From the NCBI RefSeq assembly GCF_042427745.1, contig NZ_JBHMFA010000001.1: a stretch of DNA of 64,000 nt; one strand, given 5' to 3'. The notes below the pieces were generated by a model. It was not told the origin of the DNA, made no database searches, and saw only the letters and a program-made list of their open reading frames with translations. This document shows, one piece after another, positions 26,806-34,703 of this stretch (position 1 is the stretch's first letter; each line of letters begins with the position of its first letter). A program made the translations under genes and the position numbers. This stretch comes from Algibacter miyuki (GTDB lineage Bacteria > Bacteroidota > Bacteroidia > Flavobacteriales > Flavobacteriaceae).

Positions 26806-27273
26806 TTCAGAACAAAAATATTAAAAAAAGTGGATGTTTAAACTATAATCATGGTTTTTAACTTAAAAACATCCGTGAAGCGTTTTAAAAAATCGATAAA
26901 ACGCGTAGTTTTCAGCGGTTTTACATGATAGGTAACGTTGGTTTCATTAAAAAAGTATGATGTGGTGGTGTTTGTGTGTTCTTTATCTGGCTATATCATG
27001 TTATAATTAACTCTTCTTGTTAAATGGTGTTTTTTTTGTAAAGACTTTCTTTCTAATTATTCGTCTTTTTGGTGCTAATTTTTTTAATTAAGGCATTTTA
27101 ATTGGTTCTTCAATTTTATTTCAGAAAGACAATATAGTCGTTTATTGTCATAAAATATCTGTTTTATTGATGTAATTGTAATAAAAACCTTCCTAAGTGC
27201 TTTGATGGGAGGTTTTTAGGAGTTATATTGTTAAAAATTAAATTTTAACCAACCTAATTAACATTAATCACTT
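26806..27273. other. Long intergenic region with hairpins upstream of the T9SS repeat protein
   Basis: 468 bases without a convincing ORF. Three inverted repeats can be seen: GGATGTTT / AAACATCC (26832-26874), GCGTTTT / AAAACGC (26879-26903), and AAAACCTTCC / GGGAGGTTTT (about 27184-27217), the last within 60 bases of the gene. They may form a structured leader or be a terminator-like element. No clear TAnnTTTG box was found, so the promoter is unresolved. Confidence 0.45.
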
Positions 27274-29358
27274 ATGAGAAAAAATTATTTTTTATACCTA
27301 TGCGCTTTTTGCATAGGTAATTTGGCAATGGCTCAAACAGCAAACGAAATTTTAGGAACAACAGCAGATGCAGATGATGGTACTGGTTCGGGTATTGATG
27401 TTACCTATCAAACAGGTTCTTCTTTAACTACAGGGGATTACAATGTTTTAATTGGTGATGGCGTTGGAGCAAATTTAATCGGAGGTTCTAACAACAGTAT
27501 GTTAGGTACTTTAGCAGGAGCCAATCAAACTACAGCTAATTACAATGTTATGATTGGAACTCAGGCGGGTTTTCATAATATTAATGGTGCAGACTATACT
27601 TTTATAGGGTATAAAGCAGGGTATTTTGTAAATTTCGGAAGTACGTCTGGCTCCGATTTAACTTTTGTTGGTGCTGGTGCTGGATTCAATTTAAAGAGAG
27701 GTAATGATAATGTGTTTGTTGGCGACCGAGCAGGATTAAATTTTACCGAAGGTGATGATAATACTTTTGTTGGTCAAGCAGCAGGTGGTGGTGGTTACAG
27801 TTCTGTTGGAGTTAATACCAGTGCAACAACAAGCCCTGCAACAGGCTCGGATAACACAGCTGTTGGAAGTTCTGCAGGACATGATCTTACCACTGGATAT
27901 CGAAATGCCTTTTTTGGAAATCAAGCAGGGTATGATAACACTACAGGATATTGGAATACCTTTATAGGGGACTCTACAGGAATGGATAATGGAGTTGGTA
28001 TTAAAAACACATTTATAGGTCAAGCTGCTGGGGCGGCAAATGAGCATGCTGATCACAACACCTTTGTTGGAGCAAGAGCAGGTTGGGATAATAATAGAAC
28101 AAACTCAACAAGCAACGCCAATCGAAATACATATTTAGGTTTTTCTACAGGATATACTAATAGAGAAGGGCAAGATAATGTTGGTGTTGGTGCTTATGCG
28201 GATTTTGAGAGTAATAGTGGAGCAGAAAGAAACGTGTTTATAGGGGCGAATTCCTCAGTTCGCGGTACAGATAATATTGTTCTTGGATATAATGCCAAAA
28301 CAAATATAGTTTCTAATAAAAACAACCAAATTGTAATTGGCGCTAATAGTAGTACCACGGAGAGTAATGCCATTGTAATAGGTCACGATGTGACTTCAAC
28401 TACCGCTAACACGTTAACTTTAGGGGGTGATACTTTGGCTAATAGGGTGAGTGTTGGTGTTGGCACACTAGCCGCCAATGCTAATGCGTCTTTAGAACTG
28501 GCAGATACAGATAAAGGTTTTTTAGTTAATAGATTAACAACAGTACAACGTGTAGCGCTTGAAACTGCCGCGGCGGATGGAGCCCCGATTGATGTTACGC
28601 ATAAAGGCTTAATGGTTTATGATACCGATTTGAATGCTTTATTTCTATGGGATGGTGAAGCGTGGAGTACTACGGAAGCAAATACCGATGCGCAAGATTT
28701 ATCATTAGATACCGAAACACATATTTTAAGTGTTACTAATGATGAAACTGCGGTAGATTTATCTAGCTATTTAGATAATACCGACGCTCAGGAATTAGCT
28801 ATTACAGATGATGTTTTGAGCATTTCAGGAAGCACAACAACTATTGATCTGTCAGTATATGCGAGTAATACGGATGCTCAAAATTTAACATCAGCAACAC
28901 TTTCAGGGAATACGCTTACCGTTGCTATTGAAAATGGAACGTCTGTAAATATAGATTTGTCGCCAATTTTATCCGATTTGGAAGCAGAAAACACCACCCA
29001 ACAAGAAAAAATAGACGATTTACTTTCTAGAGTTACAACATTAGAAGGCTGTGCCTGTTCTACTTTAGAAGAAAAAGGTGTTGTTGCTAAAGAAAGTACT
29101 GGTGCTGTTCTATATCAAAATATACCTAACCCATTCAATGGTACCACTTCTATTAAATATTATGTGCCACAAAAGTATAGTCAAGCGGCTATTGTTTTTA
29201 GTAATACCTCAGGGCAAATCATTGACAATGTTGGGCTCGATCAATTAGGCGATCAGGAATTGTTTTTTAATAGCGATTCTCTTTCACCAGGAATGTATTA
29301 CTATACATTATATGTTGATGGTCGAAAAATCGATAGTAAAAAAATGATTATTGAATAA
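27274..29358 (+). CDS. T9SS-sorted surface protein with YadA-head-like beta-roll repeats
   Basis: 694 residues. Signal peptide (MRKNYFLYLCAFCIGNLAMAQ), then about 18 short repeats between residues 48 and 375 built on N-T/V-F-I/V-G-x-x-A-G (YNVMIGTQAG, DNTFVGQAAG, KNTFIGQAAG, HNTFVGARAG), the left-handed beta-roll pattern of trimeric adhesin heads. Next comes a tail-fibre-like domain (DKGFLVNRLTTVQRVAL, GLMVYDTDLNALFLWDG), repeated NTDAQ-L strands, a short coiled coil (DLEAENTTQQEKIDDLLSRVTTLEG) and a C-terminal type A T9SS sorting domain (YQNIPNPFNGTTSIKYYVP ... GMYYYTLYVDG). Probably a secreted, surface-attached trimeric adhesin. Followed by its own terminator. Confidence 0.88.
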   Translation: MRKNYFLYLCAFCIGNLAMAQTANEILGTTADADDGTGSGIDVTYQTGSSLTTGDYNVLIGDGVGANLIGGSNNSMLGTLAGANQTTANYNVMIGTQAGFHNINGADYTFIGYKAGYFVNFGSTSGSDLTFVGAGAGFNLKRGNDNVFVGDRAGLNFTEGDDNTFVGQAAGGGGYSSVGVNTSATTSPATGSDNTAVGSSAGHDLTTGYRNAFFGNQAGYDNTTGYWNTFIGDSTGMDNGVGIKNTFIGQAAGAANEHADHNTFVGARAGWDNNRTNSTSNANRNTYLGFSTGYTNREGQDNVGVGAYADFESNSGAERNVFIGANSSVRGTDNIVLGYNAKTNIVSNKNNQIVIGANSSTTESNAIVIGHDVTSTTANTLTLGGDTLANRVSVGVGTLAANANASLELADTDKGFLVNRLTTVQRVALETAAADGAPIDVTHKGLMVYDTDLNALFLWDGEAWSTTEANTDAQDLSLDTETHILSVTNDETAVDLSSYLDNTDAQELAITDDVLSISGSTTTIDLSVYASNTDAQNLTSATLSGNTLTVAIENGTSVNIDLSPILSDLEAENTTQQEKIDDLLSRVTTLEGCACSTLEEKGVVAKESTGAVLYQNIPNPFNGTTSIKYYVPQKYSQAAIVFSNTSGQIIDNVGLDQLGDQELFFNSDSLSPGMYYYTLYVDGRKIDSKKMIIE

Positions 29359-29382
29359 AACATATTAAAACAATACATTAGG

Positions 29383-29418
29383 AAAAAGTCTTAAAATTTA
29401 TTTTAAGGCTTTTTTTTT
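29383..29418 (+). terminator. Rho-independent terminator of the T9SS repeat protein gene
   Basis: Stem AAGTCTTAAAA / TTTTAAGGCTT with an eight-T tail. Confidence 0.85.
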
Positions 29419-29454
29419 AGCGATTAAAACAAGGGAAACATTAATTATATGCAC

Positions 29455-29484
29455 AAAAAAAAGCCTCACATTGCTGTGAAGCTT
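29455..29484 (-). terminator. Terminator downstream of the tRNA gene
   Basis: On the minus strand AAGCTTCACA / TGTGAGGCTT followed by eight T, 14 bases after the tRNA 3' end. Confidence 0.85.
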
Positions 29485-29497
29485 TACAATTTCTAAG

Positions 29498-29571
29498 TGG
29501 TCCCACTTGGGCTCGAACCAAGGACCACCTGATTATGAGTCAGGTGCTCTAACCAACTGAGCTATGGGACC
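29498..29571 (-). tRNA. tRNA with CAU anticodon, probably tRNA-Ile2 (lysidine-modified)
   Basis: 74 bases with complete cloverleaf: acceptor GGTCCCA/TGGGACC, D arm GCTC/GAGC, anticodon stem CCTGA/TCAGG with loop CTCATAA, T arm CTTGG-TTCGAGC-CCAAG, discriminator A; CCA is not encoded. The CAU anticodon could be Met or Ile2. The acceptor stem has C4-G69 and C5-G68, the pairs known as positive determinants for TilS, whereas E. coli elongator Met has U4-A69 and A5-U68. It lacks initiator features. Ile2 is favoured on this basis. Confidence 0.9.
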
Positions 29572-29619
29572 GAAATTGGAGTGCAATATTACTATTTATT
29601 TTAGATGTAACCAAAAAAA

Positions 29620-30024
29620 TTACAGCTTTATCTCTTGACAAAGTTCAATTAATACACCGTTTGCCGATTTTGGATGTAAAAAAGCCACCAATTTATTGTC
29701 GGCACCACGTTTTGGAGTGTCGTTTAAAACGGTAAAACCTTCTTTTTTTAAGCGCTTAATTTCGGCTTCAATATCATCTACATCAAAAGCGATATGATGG
29801 ATTCCTTCGCCTTTTTTATCAATAAAACGGGCTATTGCGCTGTTTTCTTGAGTCGCTTCTAAAAGTTCAATTTTGTTTTCGCCAACCTGAAAAAATGATG
29901 TTTTCACATGTTCACTTTCAACAATTTCTTCCTTGTAGGGAGACTGTCCAAAAAGTTTAGAAAATAAAATGTTAGAATCTTCTAAATTTTTCACAGCAAT
30001 GCCAATATGTTCAATTTTTTTCAT
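29620..30024 (-). CDS. mce: Methylmalonyl-CoA epimerase
   Basis: Vicinal-oxygen-chelate fold enzyme interconverting (R)- and (S)-methylmalonyl-CoA, used in propionate and odd-chain metabolism. Metal ligands are seen in MKKIEHIGIAVKNL (His near 6), GIHHIAFDVDD (His near 85) and the terminal VLIELCQE (Glu). 134 residues, full length. The mutase genes are not in the window. Confidence 0.93.
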   Translation of the reverse strand: MKKIEHIGIAVKNLEDSNILFSKLFGQSPYKEEIVESEHVKTSFFQVGENKIELLEATQENSAIARFIDKKGEGIHHIAFDVDDIEAEIKRLKKEGFTVLNDTPKRGADNKLVAFLHPKSANGVLIELCQEIKL

Positions 30025-30268
30025 CGAAAAACCTTTTTTTTATTTCCACAGAGGCGAAAATCTAAATTTTATTCTAACAATAAACCTGTTTCGGCGAATT
30101 TTTTAACCTCGTTCTAACAAGAATGTCACTAAATAATTTACCCTAGACTAAAAGAATAAACGAGCCATTATCCCTTCCGCGAAAGCGAAAATGCTTAAAT
30201 TTATCTTAAAAGTAATATCAAAATATTAAAATAGCGGACTAAAAACAAGATAATCTTTAAATATCCGT

Positions 30269-30276
30269 TATTTTTG
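30269..30276 (+). promoter_or_regulatory. Bacteroidota -7 box upstream of rbfA
   Basis: TATTTTTG matches TAnnTTTG, 23 bases before the GTG start of rbfA. Confidence 0.5.
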
Positions 30277-30298
30277 CAGTCTAAAAGCATTTTATAAC

Positions 30299-30697
30299 GT
30301 GGAAGAAGAAAGTCAAAGACAGAAGAAGATAGGTGGAGTTTTACAACAAGATTTAGTTGAGGTATTGCAAGGTGCGGCCACTCAGGGCGGTATGCGCGGC
30401 GTATTAATTTCAGTGTCTAAAGTAAAGGTAACGGTAGATTTATCGGTAGCCAAAGTCTATTTAAGCATTTTTCCGAACGATAAAGCTGCGCCACTTTTGG
30501 CTGGTATAAAGTCGAATACCTCGTTAATTCGTCACGAATTATCGCAACGTACCAAACATCAATTGCGTAGAATGCCGAATTTAGAATTTTTTATAGACGA
30601 CTCGCTAGAGTACATCGATAAAATTGATAAGTCATTAAAAGGCGAAGAAAACCCTATTAAAGATCCTAGTTTTTTAGATCCAAGAAAAAAATCATAG
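30299..30697 (+). CDS. rbfA: Ribosome-binding factor A
   Basis: 30S maturation factor. Starts with GTG (MEEESQRQKKIGGVLQQDLVEVLQ), supported by the promoter box just upstream and the family N-terminus. The KH-like fold shows VTVDLSVAKVYLSIFP, IRHELSQRTKHQLRRMPNLEFFIDDSLEYIDKIDKSL. 132 residues. The TTG of the permease gene lies one base after its stop, so the two are coupled. Confidence 0.95.
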   Translation: MEEESQRQKKIGGVLQQDLVEVLQGAATQGGMRGVLISVSKVKVTVDLSVAKVYLSIFPNDKAAPLLAGIKSNTSLIRHELSQRTKHQLRRMPNLEFFIDDSLEYIDKIDKSLKGEENPIKDPSFLDPRKKS

Positions 30698-30698
30698 C

Positions 30699-31904
30699 TT
30701 GAGTTTTCCCCTATATATAGCAAAACGTTATTTACGCTCTAAAAGCAGTAATAACGCTATAAATTTTATTACCAATATTGCTATTATAGGTGTTATTTTG
30801 GGTGCGGCATCTTTGTTTATTGTACTGTCGGGTTTTGCCGGGTTAAAAGATTTCACCCTGCAATTTTCGTCGGAAATAGACCCCGATTTAAAGGCTGAAA
30901 CCACCATTGGGAAATCCTTTATGCTTACCGATGAACTTGCTGAAAAACTCAATAATTTAGACGGCATTGCCGAGTATTCTAAAATTATAGAAGAGCGTAT
31001 TTTTATTACCTCAAATAACAAAACCACCATTGCCAAAATAAAGGGGGTAGATGCGCATTACCAAAACATTGTAAGCATCGACTCTGTTATAGATACCGGT
31101 AGTTGGTTGGAACAAAATACTAACGAAATTGTTGTAGGTTGGGGCATTGCGAGAAATCTTTCCTTAGGGGTTCTCGACTTTACAAAAACCATAAGTATTT
31201 ACGTTCCCAAACCTGGAAAAGGACAAATAAGTTCTACAAAAGATGCTTTTAATACGCTTCGTGTGGTTAATGTTGGTGAGTTTTTTATCAACGAAACCTT
31301 AAACGATAACTACATTTACGCGCCCATAACTTTGGCAAAACGATTGCTAAGTTATAAGGATAATCAAATTTCGGCTATCGAGTTTAAATTACAACCTGCA
31401 GCCAACGAAGATCAAGTAAAACAAAGCATTCAAGCCATTTTAGGAAACAAGATTATTGTAAAAAATCGCGCCCAATTAAACGATGCGCTTTACAAAATGC
31501 TCAATACCGAATACTTGGCCGTTTATCTCATTTTCACGCTCGTGCTTATCATCGCATTTTTCAACGTGATCGGGTCACTGATCATGATGATGCTCGACAA
31601 AAAGAAAAGTCTCAGTACACTGTTCAGCATTGGCGCCACCGTAAAAGATATACGTCGTATTTTCTTTTATCAAGGCAGTTTAATGAGTATCGTTGGCGGT
31701 TTCATTGGCCTGCTTGTATCAGTAGTTATCGTGGTTGTTCAAAAAACATTTAGCTTGGTCATGATCACGCCATCGCTCGCATATCCGGTCGCTATTCGGG
31801 TCGAAAACTTTTTTATCGTTTTCCTAACCATCTCCGTTTTAGGGATTATCGCCTCGAAAATTGCATCCGTTCGTATTACCAAAAACTTAGTAAAAGGTCT
31901 GTAA
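30699..31904 (+). CDS. LolC/E-like ABC transporter permease (FtsX domain)
   Basis: Inner-membrane permease of the lipoprotein-release type. The TTG start at 30699 is one base after rbfA and gives the family N-terminus MSFPLYIAKRYLRSKSSNNAINFIT; no ATG lies nearby. TM1 at about 25-47 (NIAIIGVILGAASLFIVLSGFA), a large periplasmic domain to about 265, then three C-terminal TM segments (YLAVYLIFTLVLIIAFFNVIGSL, IVGGFIGLLVSVVIVVV, FFIVFLTISVLGIIA) forming the FtsX domain. 401 residues. The LolD ATPase partner is not adjacent. An intergenic repeat copy begins 30 bases downstream. Confidence 0.9.
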   Translation: MSFPLYIAKRYLRSKSSNNAINFITNIAIIGVILGAASLFIVLSGFAGLKDFTLQFSSEIDPDLKAETTIGKSFMLTDELAEKLNNLDGIAEYSKIIEERIFITSNNKTTIAKIKGVDAHYQNIVSIDSVIDTGSWLEQNTNEIVVGWGIARNLSLGVLDFTKTISIYVPKPGKGQISSTKDAFNTLRVVNVGEFFINETLNDNYIYAPITLAKRLLSYKDNQISAIEFKLQPAANEDQVKQSIQAILGNKIIVKNRAQLNDALYKMLNTEYLAVYLIFTLVLIIAFFNVIGSLIMMMLDKKKSLSTLFSIGATVKDIRRIFFYQGSLMSIVGGFIGLLVSVVIVVVQKTFSLVMITPSLAYPVAIRVENFFIVFLTISVLGIIASKIASVRITKNLVKGL

Positions 31905-31933
31905 AAGACGTTTTATGTTGATGAAAATATTTT

Positions 31934-32117
31934 GGGCGAGTTGCCATAAAAAATGGCAAACAGGCTTTCCGCTATATCTTTTTGTGGAGCCATTAAGTTT
32001 CAGGATTTTCAATAAAAATCAGTTCTAAAATAAAAATTCAAGCTTTTTTATAAAGTTTAAGGCTTGGCACCAAAAAAAGGATGCCGCATCAATCCTTCTC
32101 GCGGGGCAAACCCGCTA
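31934..32117 (-). repeat. Gene-end intergenic repeat, copy A
   Basis: Read from the 3' end of the permease gene: GGGCG...GGCTTTCCGCTATATCTTTTTG, a divergent interior, then AAAAAAAGGATGCCGCATCAATCCTT. The same two conserved blocks occur in copies B, C and D. It is the longest copy (about 184 bases) because the interior is expanded. No ORF. Confidence 0.75.
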
Positions 32118-32172
32118 AGTTTCATTCATAACAGTTACAGCGTTTACACCGAATTTAACAAGAAACGTTAAA

Positions 32173-32194
32173 AAACATACTAGGTGGTATTTTT
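32173..32194. promoter_or_regulatory. TetR operator O1 (imperfect 22-bp palindrome)
   Basis: Half-sites AAACATACT and GGTATTTTT with 8 of 11 paired positions; the left half-site AAACATACT is identical to the perfect palindrome at 32831-32852. It lies 5 bases upstream of the TACCTTTG -7 box of tetR, so binding would block its promoter. Confidence 0.7.
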
Positions 32195-32198
32195 TAGA

Positions 32199-32206
32199 TA
32201 CCTTTG
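32199..32206 (+). promoter_or_regulatory. -7 box of the tetR gene
   Basis: TACCTTTG matches TAnnTTTG, with the ATG only 5 bases downstream, so the transcript may be leaderless or nearly so, or the box drives a slightly later start. Confidence 0.5.
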
Positions 32207-32210
32207 TGCT

Positions 32211-32813
32211 ATGCAACAGAATCAAAAATCGGAATTTACAAAACAGACCATTCTTAACGAGTCGTTTAAACTGTTTTATCAAAACGGATTTAAAACTACA
32301 AGTGTTGATACGATAATGAAAAGCACGAAACTCACCAAAGGCGCGTTTTATCATCATTATAAAAACAAAAAAGAATTGGGTCTTGCCGTAATTAGTTCAA
32401 AGTTGCAAGAACGCGTTTTCAACGGTATGATTGCTCCATTGCAAGAACCAGGAAACGTGATTAGTATTTTGGAGAATACCTTTTCCGAAAGGTTAAAATC
32501 ATTTTCACTGCACGATAAAAAACATGGTTGTCCAACCAATAACTTCATAAACGAAATTGGCGATTTAGAAAGTGCATATCAAATGGCCTTAAAGCAAATT
32601 ATAGAAGAGTGGCGCGCCGCATTAATTATCTTAATTGAACGCGGGAAATTAGAAAACAGCATTAAGCAAAGTGTGTCCAGCGAGGCTGTTGCAGTGTATT
32701 TAATAAGTGCCTTCGAGGGTGTGCGTGGTATTCGTAAACTATACGATAACGATACTATTCTTGATGAATATATGGTTGGTTTGTCATTTTATATACAACA
32801 CCTGAAAGTTTAG
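32211..32813 (+). CDS. TetR/AcrR-family transcriptional regulator
   Basis: N-terminal TetR DNA-binding domain: TKQTILNESFKLFYQNGFKTTSVDTIM, then KGAFYHHYKNKKELGLAVI (recognition helix region near residue 42). The ATG at 32211 (MQQNQKSEFTK) is chosen over the GTG at 32184, which lies within the operator. 200 residues, normal. Related palindromes sit directly before this gene and before the dehalogenase gene, so it very likely represses itself and the HAD-SDR pair until a ligand binds. The ligand is unknown; by context it could be a halogenated or related acid. Confidence 0.92.
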   Translation: MQQNQKSEFTKQTILNESFKLFYQNGFKTTSVDTIMKSTKLTKGAFYHHYKNKKELGLAVISSKLQERVFNGMIAPLQEPGNVISILENTFSERLKSFSLHDKKHGCPTNNFINEIGDLESAYQMALKQIIEEWRAALIILIERGKLENSIKQSVSSEAVAVYLISAFEGVRGIRKLYDNDTILDEYMVGLSFYIQHLKV

Positions 32814-32830
32814 AATTTTTTTTACAACAA

Positions 32831-32852
32831 AAACATACTTATAAGTATGTTT
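32831..32852. promoter_or_regulatory. TetR operator O2 (perfect 22-bp palindrome)
   Basis: AAACATACTTA and its exact complement, 17 bases before the dehalogenase ATG. It shares the AAACATACT half-site with the operator before tetR. Confidence 0.8.
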
Positions 32853-32869
32853 TATAAAATATTTACAAT

Positions 32870-33664
32870 ATGAAAAACGAGAAGAACACAAGAAGAGATT
32901 TTATTAAAAAATCGGCTATGGCTGGTTTAGTAGCGCCGCATTTGGCATTTTCAGCATCAGAAAAAGAAAATATTGAGGTACCTTTAGAGCGTCCGAAAGT
33001 ATTATTTTTTGATGTCAATGAAACCTTGTTAGATTTAACGGTTATGAAACAAAGTGTTGGAGATGCGCTTGGTGGCCGATCCGAATTATTACCCCTTTGG
33101 TTTACAACCATGCTGCAATATTCTTTGGTATCTACAGTAGGTGGACAATATCAAGATTTTGGAATTATTGGTGCGGCGGCATTACAAATGGTAGCCGCTA
33201 ACCATGGCATTACTATTACGGAAGAGGCTGCAAAAGAATCTATATTAGGCCCTATTCGTTCGTTGCCGGCTCATCCAGAAGTGAAAGCAGCGCTTCAAAA
33301 ATTAAGAGATGCTGGATATACGTTGGTATCTTTTACAAATTCGTCTAATAAAGGCGTAGAAACGCAATTTAAAAATGCAGGGTTAACCGATTATTTTGAT
33401 GAACGATTAAGTATTGAGGATATTGGTAAATTTAAACCTCATACCGATGCTTACCATTGGGCTTCACGAAAAATGGGCGTTAATCCAAGTGAGTGTATGC
33501 TAGTTGCTGCACATGGTTGGGATATCGCTGGTGCGCTTTGGGCGGGTTGGCGTGGTGCTTTTGTAAGTCGTCCAGGGGCGCAATTATATCCTTTGGCAGT
33601 AGCTCCAGAAGTTATAGAATCGGATTTAACATTAATAGCGGAACGCCTTATTGCATTGAAATAA
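32870..33664 (+). CDS. Haloacid dehalogenase type II-like hydrolase with a Tat signal
   Basis: HAD-superfamily hydrolase of the L-2-haloacid dehalogenase group, which removes halide from 2-haloalkanoic acids via an Asp nucleophile. Motif I is VLFFDVNETLLDL (Asp48), motif II FTNSS (near 145), motif III Lys in IGKFKPHTDAY, motif IV VAAHGWDIAGALWAGW. Unusually the N-terminus carries a twin-arginine pattern, TRRDFIKKSAMAGLVAP (Arg8-Arg9), predicting export after folding. 264 residues, matching HAD-II length plus signal. The TetR operator lies just upstream and an SDR gene follows after 43 bases. Confidence 0.88.
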   Translation: MKNEKNTRRDFIKKSAMAGLVAPHLAFSASEKENIEVPLERPKVLFFDVNETLLDLTVMKQSVGDALGGRSELLPLWFTTMLQYSLVSTVGGQYQDFGIIGAAALQMVAANHGITITEEAAKESILGPIRSLPAHPEVKAALQKLRDAGYTLVSFTNSSNKGVETQFKNAGLTDYFDERLSIEDIGKFKPHTDAYHWASRKMGVNPSECMLVAAHGWDIAGALWAGWRGAFVSRPGAQLYPLAVAPEVIESDLTLIAERLIALK

Positions 33665-33707
33665 CCCCATGAAACATTAAAATATTTATTTAACTAAAGT
33701 GCAGATT

Positions 33708-34442
33708 ATGTCATTAGAAAATAAAGTTATTATAGTAACCGGTTCATCAAAAGGAATTGGAAAAGAAGTGGCTATTCAGTTAGCTGCAAAAGGAGCGAAA
33801 GTTGTTGTAAACCATTCAAATAGTGCAACAGAAGCGCAAGCCGTGGTTGATGCTATTGTTGAAAATGGCGGGACAGCTTTGGTTGTTAAAGCCGATGTTA
33901 GTAAAAAAGAGGACGTAACTCATTTATTTAATACGGCTATTGAAGCTTATGGCCGTGTTGATGTGTTGATAAACAATGCTGGAATTATGCGAAGTAAACT
34001 CTTAAAAGATAATACGCAAGATGATTTCACTAAACAGTTTGATGTTAATGTGCGTGGTGTTTTTAATACTTTACAAGAAGCAAGTAGTAAGTTGGCCGAT
34101 AACGGAAATATTATAAATGTGTCGTCTAGTACGGTAAAATTAATGTTTCCTACGTATGCGCTTTACTCGGCGTCTAAAGCTGCAGTAGAGCAAATGACAC
34201 GTGTGTTTTCTAAGGAAATTGGTCGTGGTATTTCGGTAAATGCGATTGCACCTGGAGCTACGGAAACAGAACTGTTTTTAAAAGGGAAATCGGATGAGTT
34301 TATTGATAAATTGAGCAGTATGAATGCTTTTAATAGATTGGCTAAACCGATTGATATTGCAAACGTAATTGTGTTTTTAGCAAGCGATGAGTCTAAATGG
34401 ATTTCGGGGCAAGTTATTGGCGCTAACGGGGCGTTGGTTTAA
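33708..34442 (+). CDS. Short-chain dehydrogenase/reductase (SDR)
   Basis: NAD(P)-dependent oxidoreductase. Cofactor motif TGSSKGIG near residue 10, NNAG near 85, catalytic Ser in NVSSST and the YxxxK pair in YSASKAAVEQ (near 153-157). The start is set at ATG 33708 (MSLENKVIIVTG) rather than the GTG at 33699. 244 residues. Co-transcribed with the HAD-II gene under the TetR regulator; no TAnnTTTG box is visible in the 43-base gap. Substrate unknown. Confidence 0.93.
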   Translation: MSLENKVIIVTGSSKGIGKEVAIQLAAKGAKVVVNHSNSATEAQAVVDAIVENGGTALVVKADVSKKEDVTHLFNTAIEAYGRVDVLINNAGIMRSKLLKDNTQDDFTKQFDVNVRGVFNTLQEASSKLADNGNIINVSSSTVKLMFPTYALYSASKAAVEQMTRVFSKEIGRGISVNAIAPGATETELFLKGKSDEFIDKLSSMNAFNRLAKPIDIANVIVFLASDESKWISGQVIGANGALV

Positions 34443-34468
34443 TTCTACTTTAAATAATATATCTTCTG

Positions 34469-34549
34469 TTATTTCGACGATAGAAGACATTACAGATATT
34501 TCGTCTACAAAGATTTTGTGATGTCTCCTTACGTCGAAATGACTTTTAA
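34469..34549. repeat. Imperfect long inverted repeat (GTCATTTCGAC type)
   Basis: Arms TTATTTCGACG...AGACAT and ATGTCT...CGTCGAAATGAC surround a central region. Such GTCATTTCGAC-bearing hairpins are commonly seen between genes in Bacteroidota genomes. It lies between convergent genes (SDR and dusB), with no ORF. Confidence 0.6.
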
Positions 34550-34581
34550 AAGTACACAGAAACTATAGAACATGTAATAGT

Positions 34582-34674
34582 GCTAGCGGATTGTTGCAAA
34601 AGCGATAGTAGCGGCATCCTTTTTGTTTTTCGCAAAAAGATACAGCGGATAGCGGGGTGGCTTGCCATTTGCCC
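34582..34674 (-). repeat. Gene-end intergenic repeat, copy B
   Basis: Contains GCGGCATCCTTTTTG, a short inverted interior (TTTTTCGCAAAAA) and CAAAAAGATACAGCGGATAGC before GCCC. Read from the end of dusB (30 bases beyond its stop) it has the same order as the other copies. Confidence 0.75.
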
Positions 34675-34703
34675 TGATTTTTATAATTGAACTGTTTTAG
34701 GGT

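Noticed and set aside
30174..30191. Short palindrome TTCCGCGAAAGCG and a similar AGCGGAAGCG string near 57308
   Set aside because: Matches are short and inexact; too little to claim a repeat family from two places.
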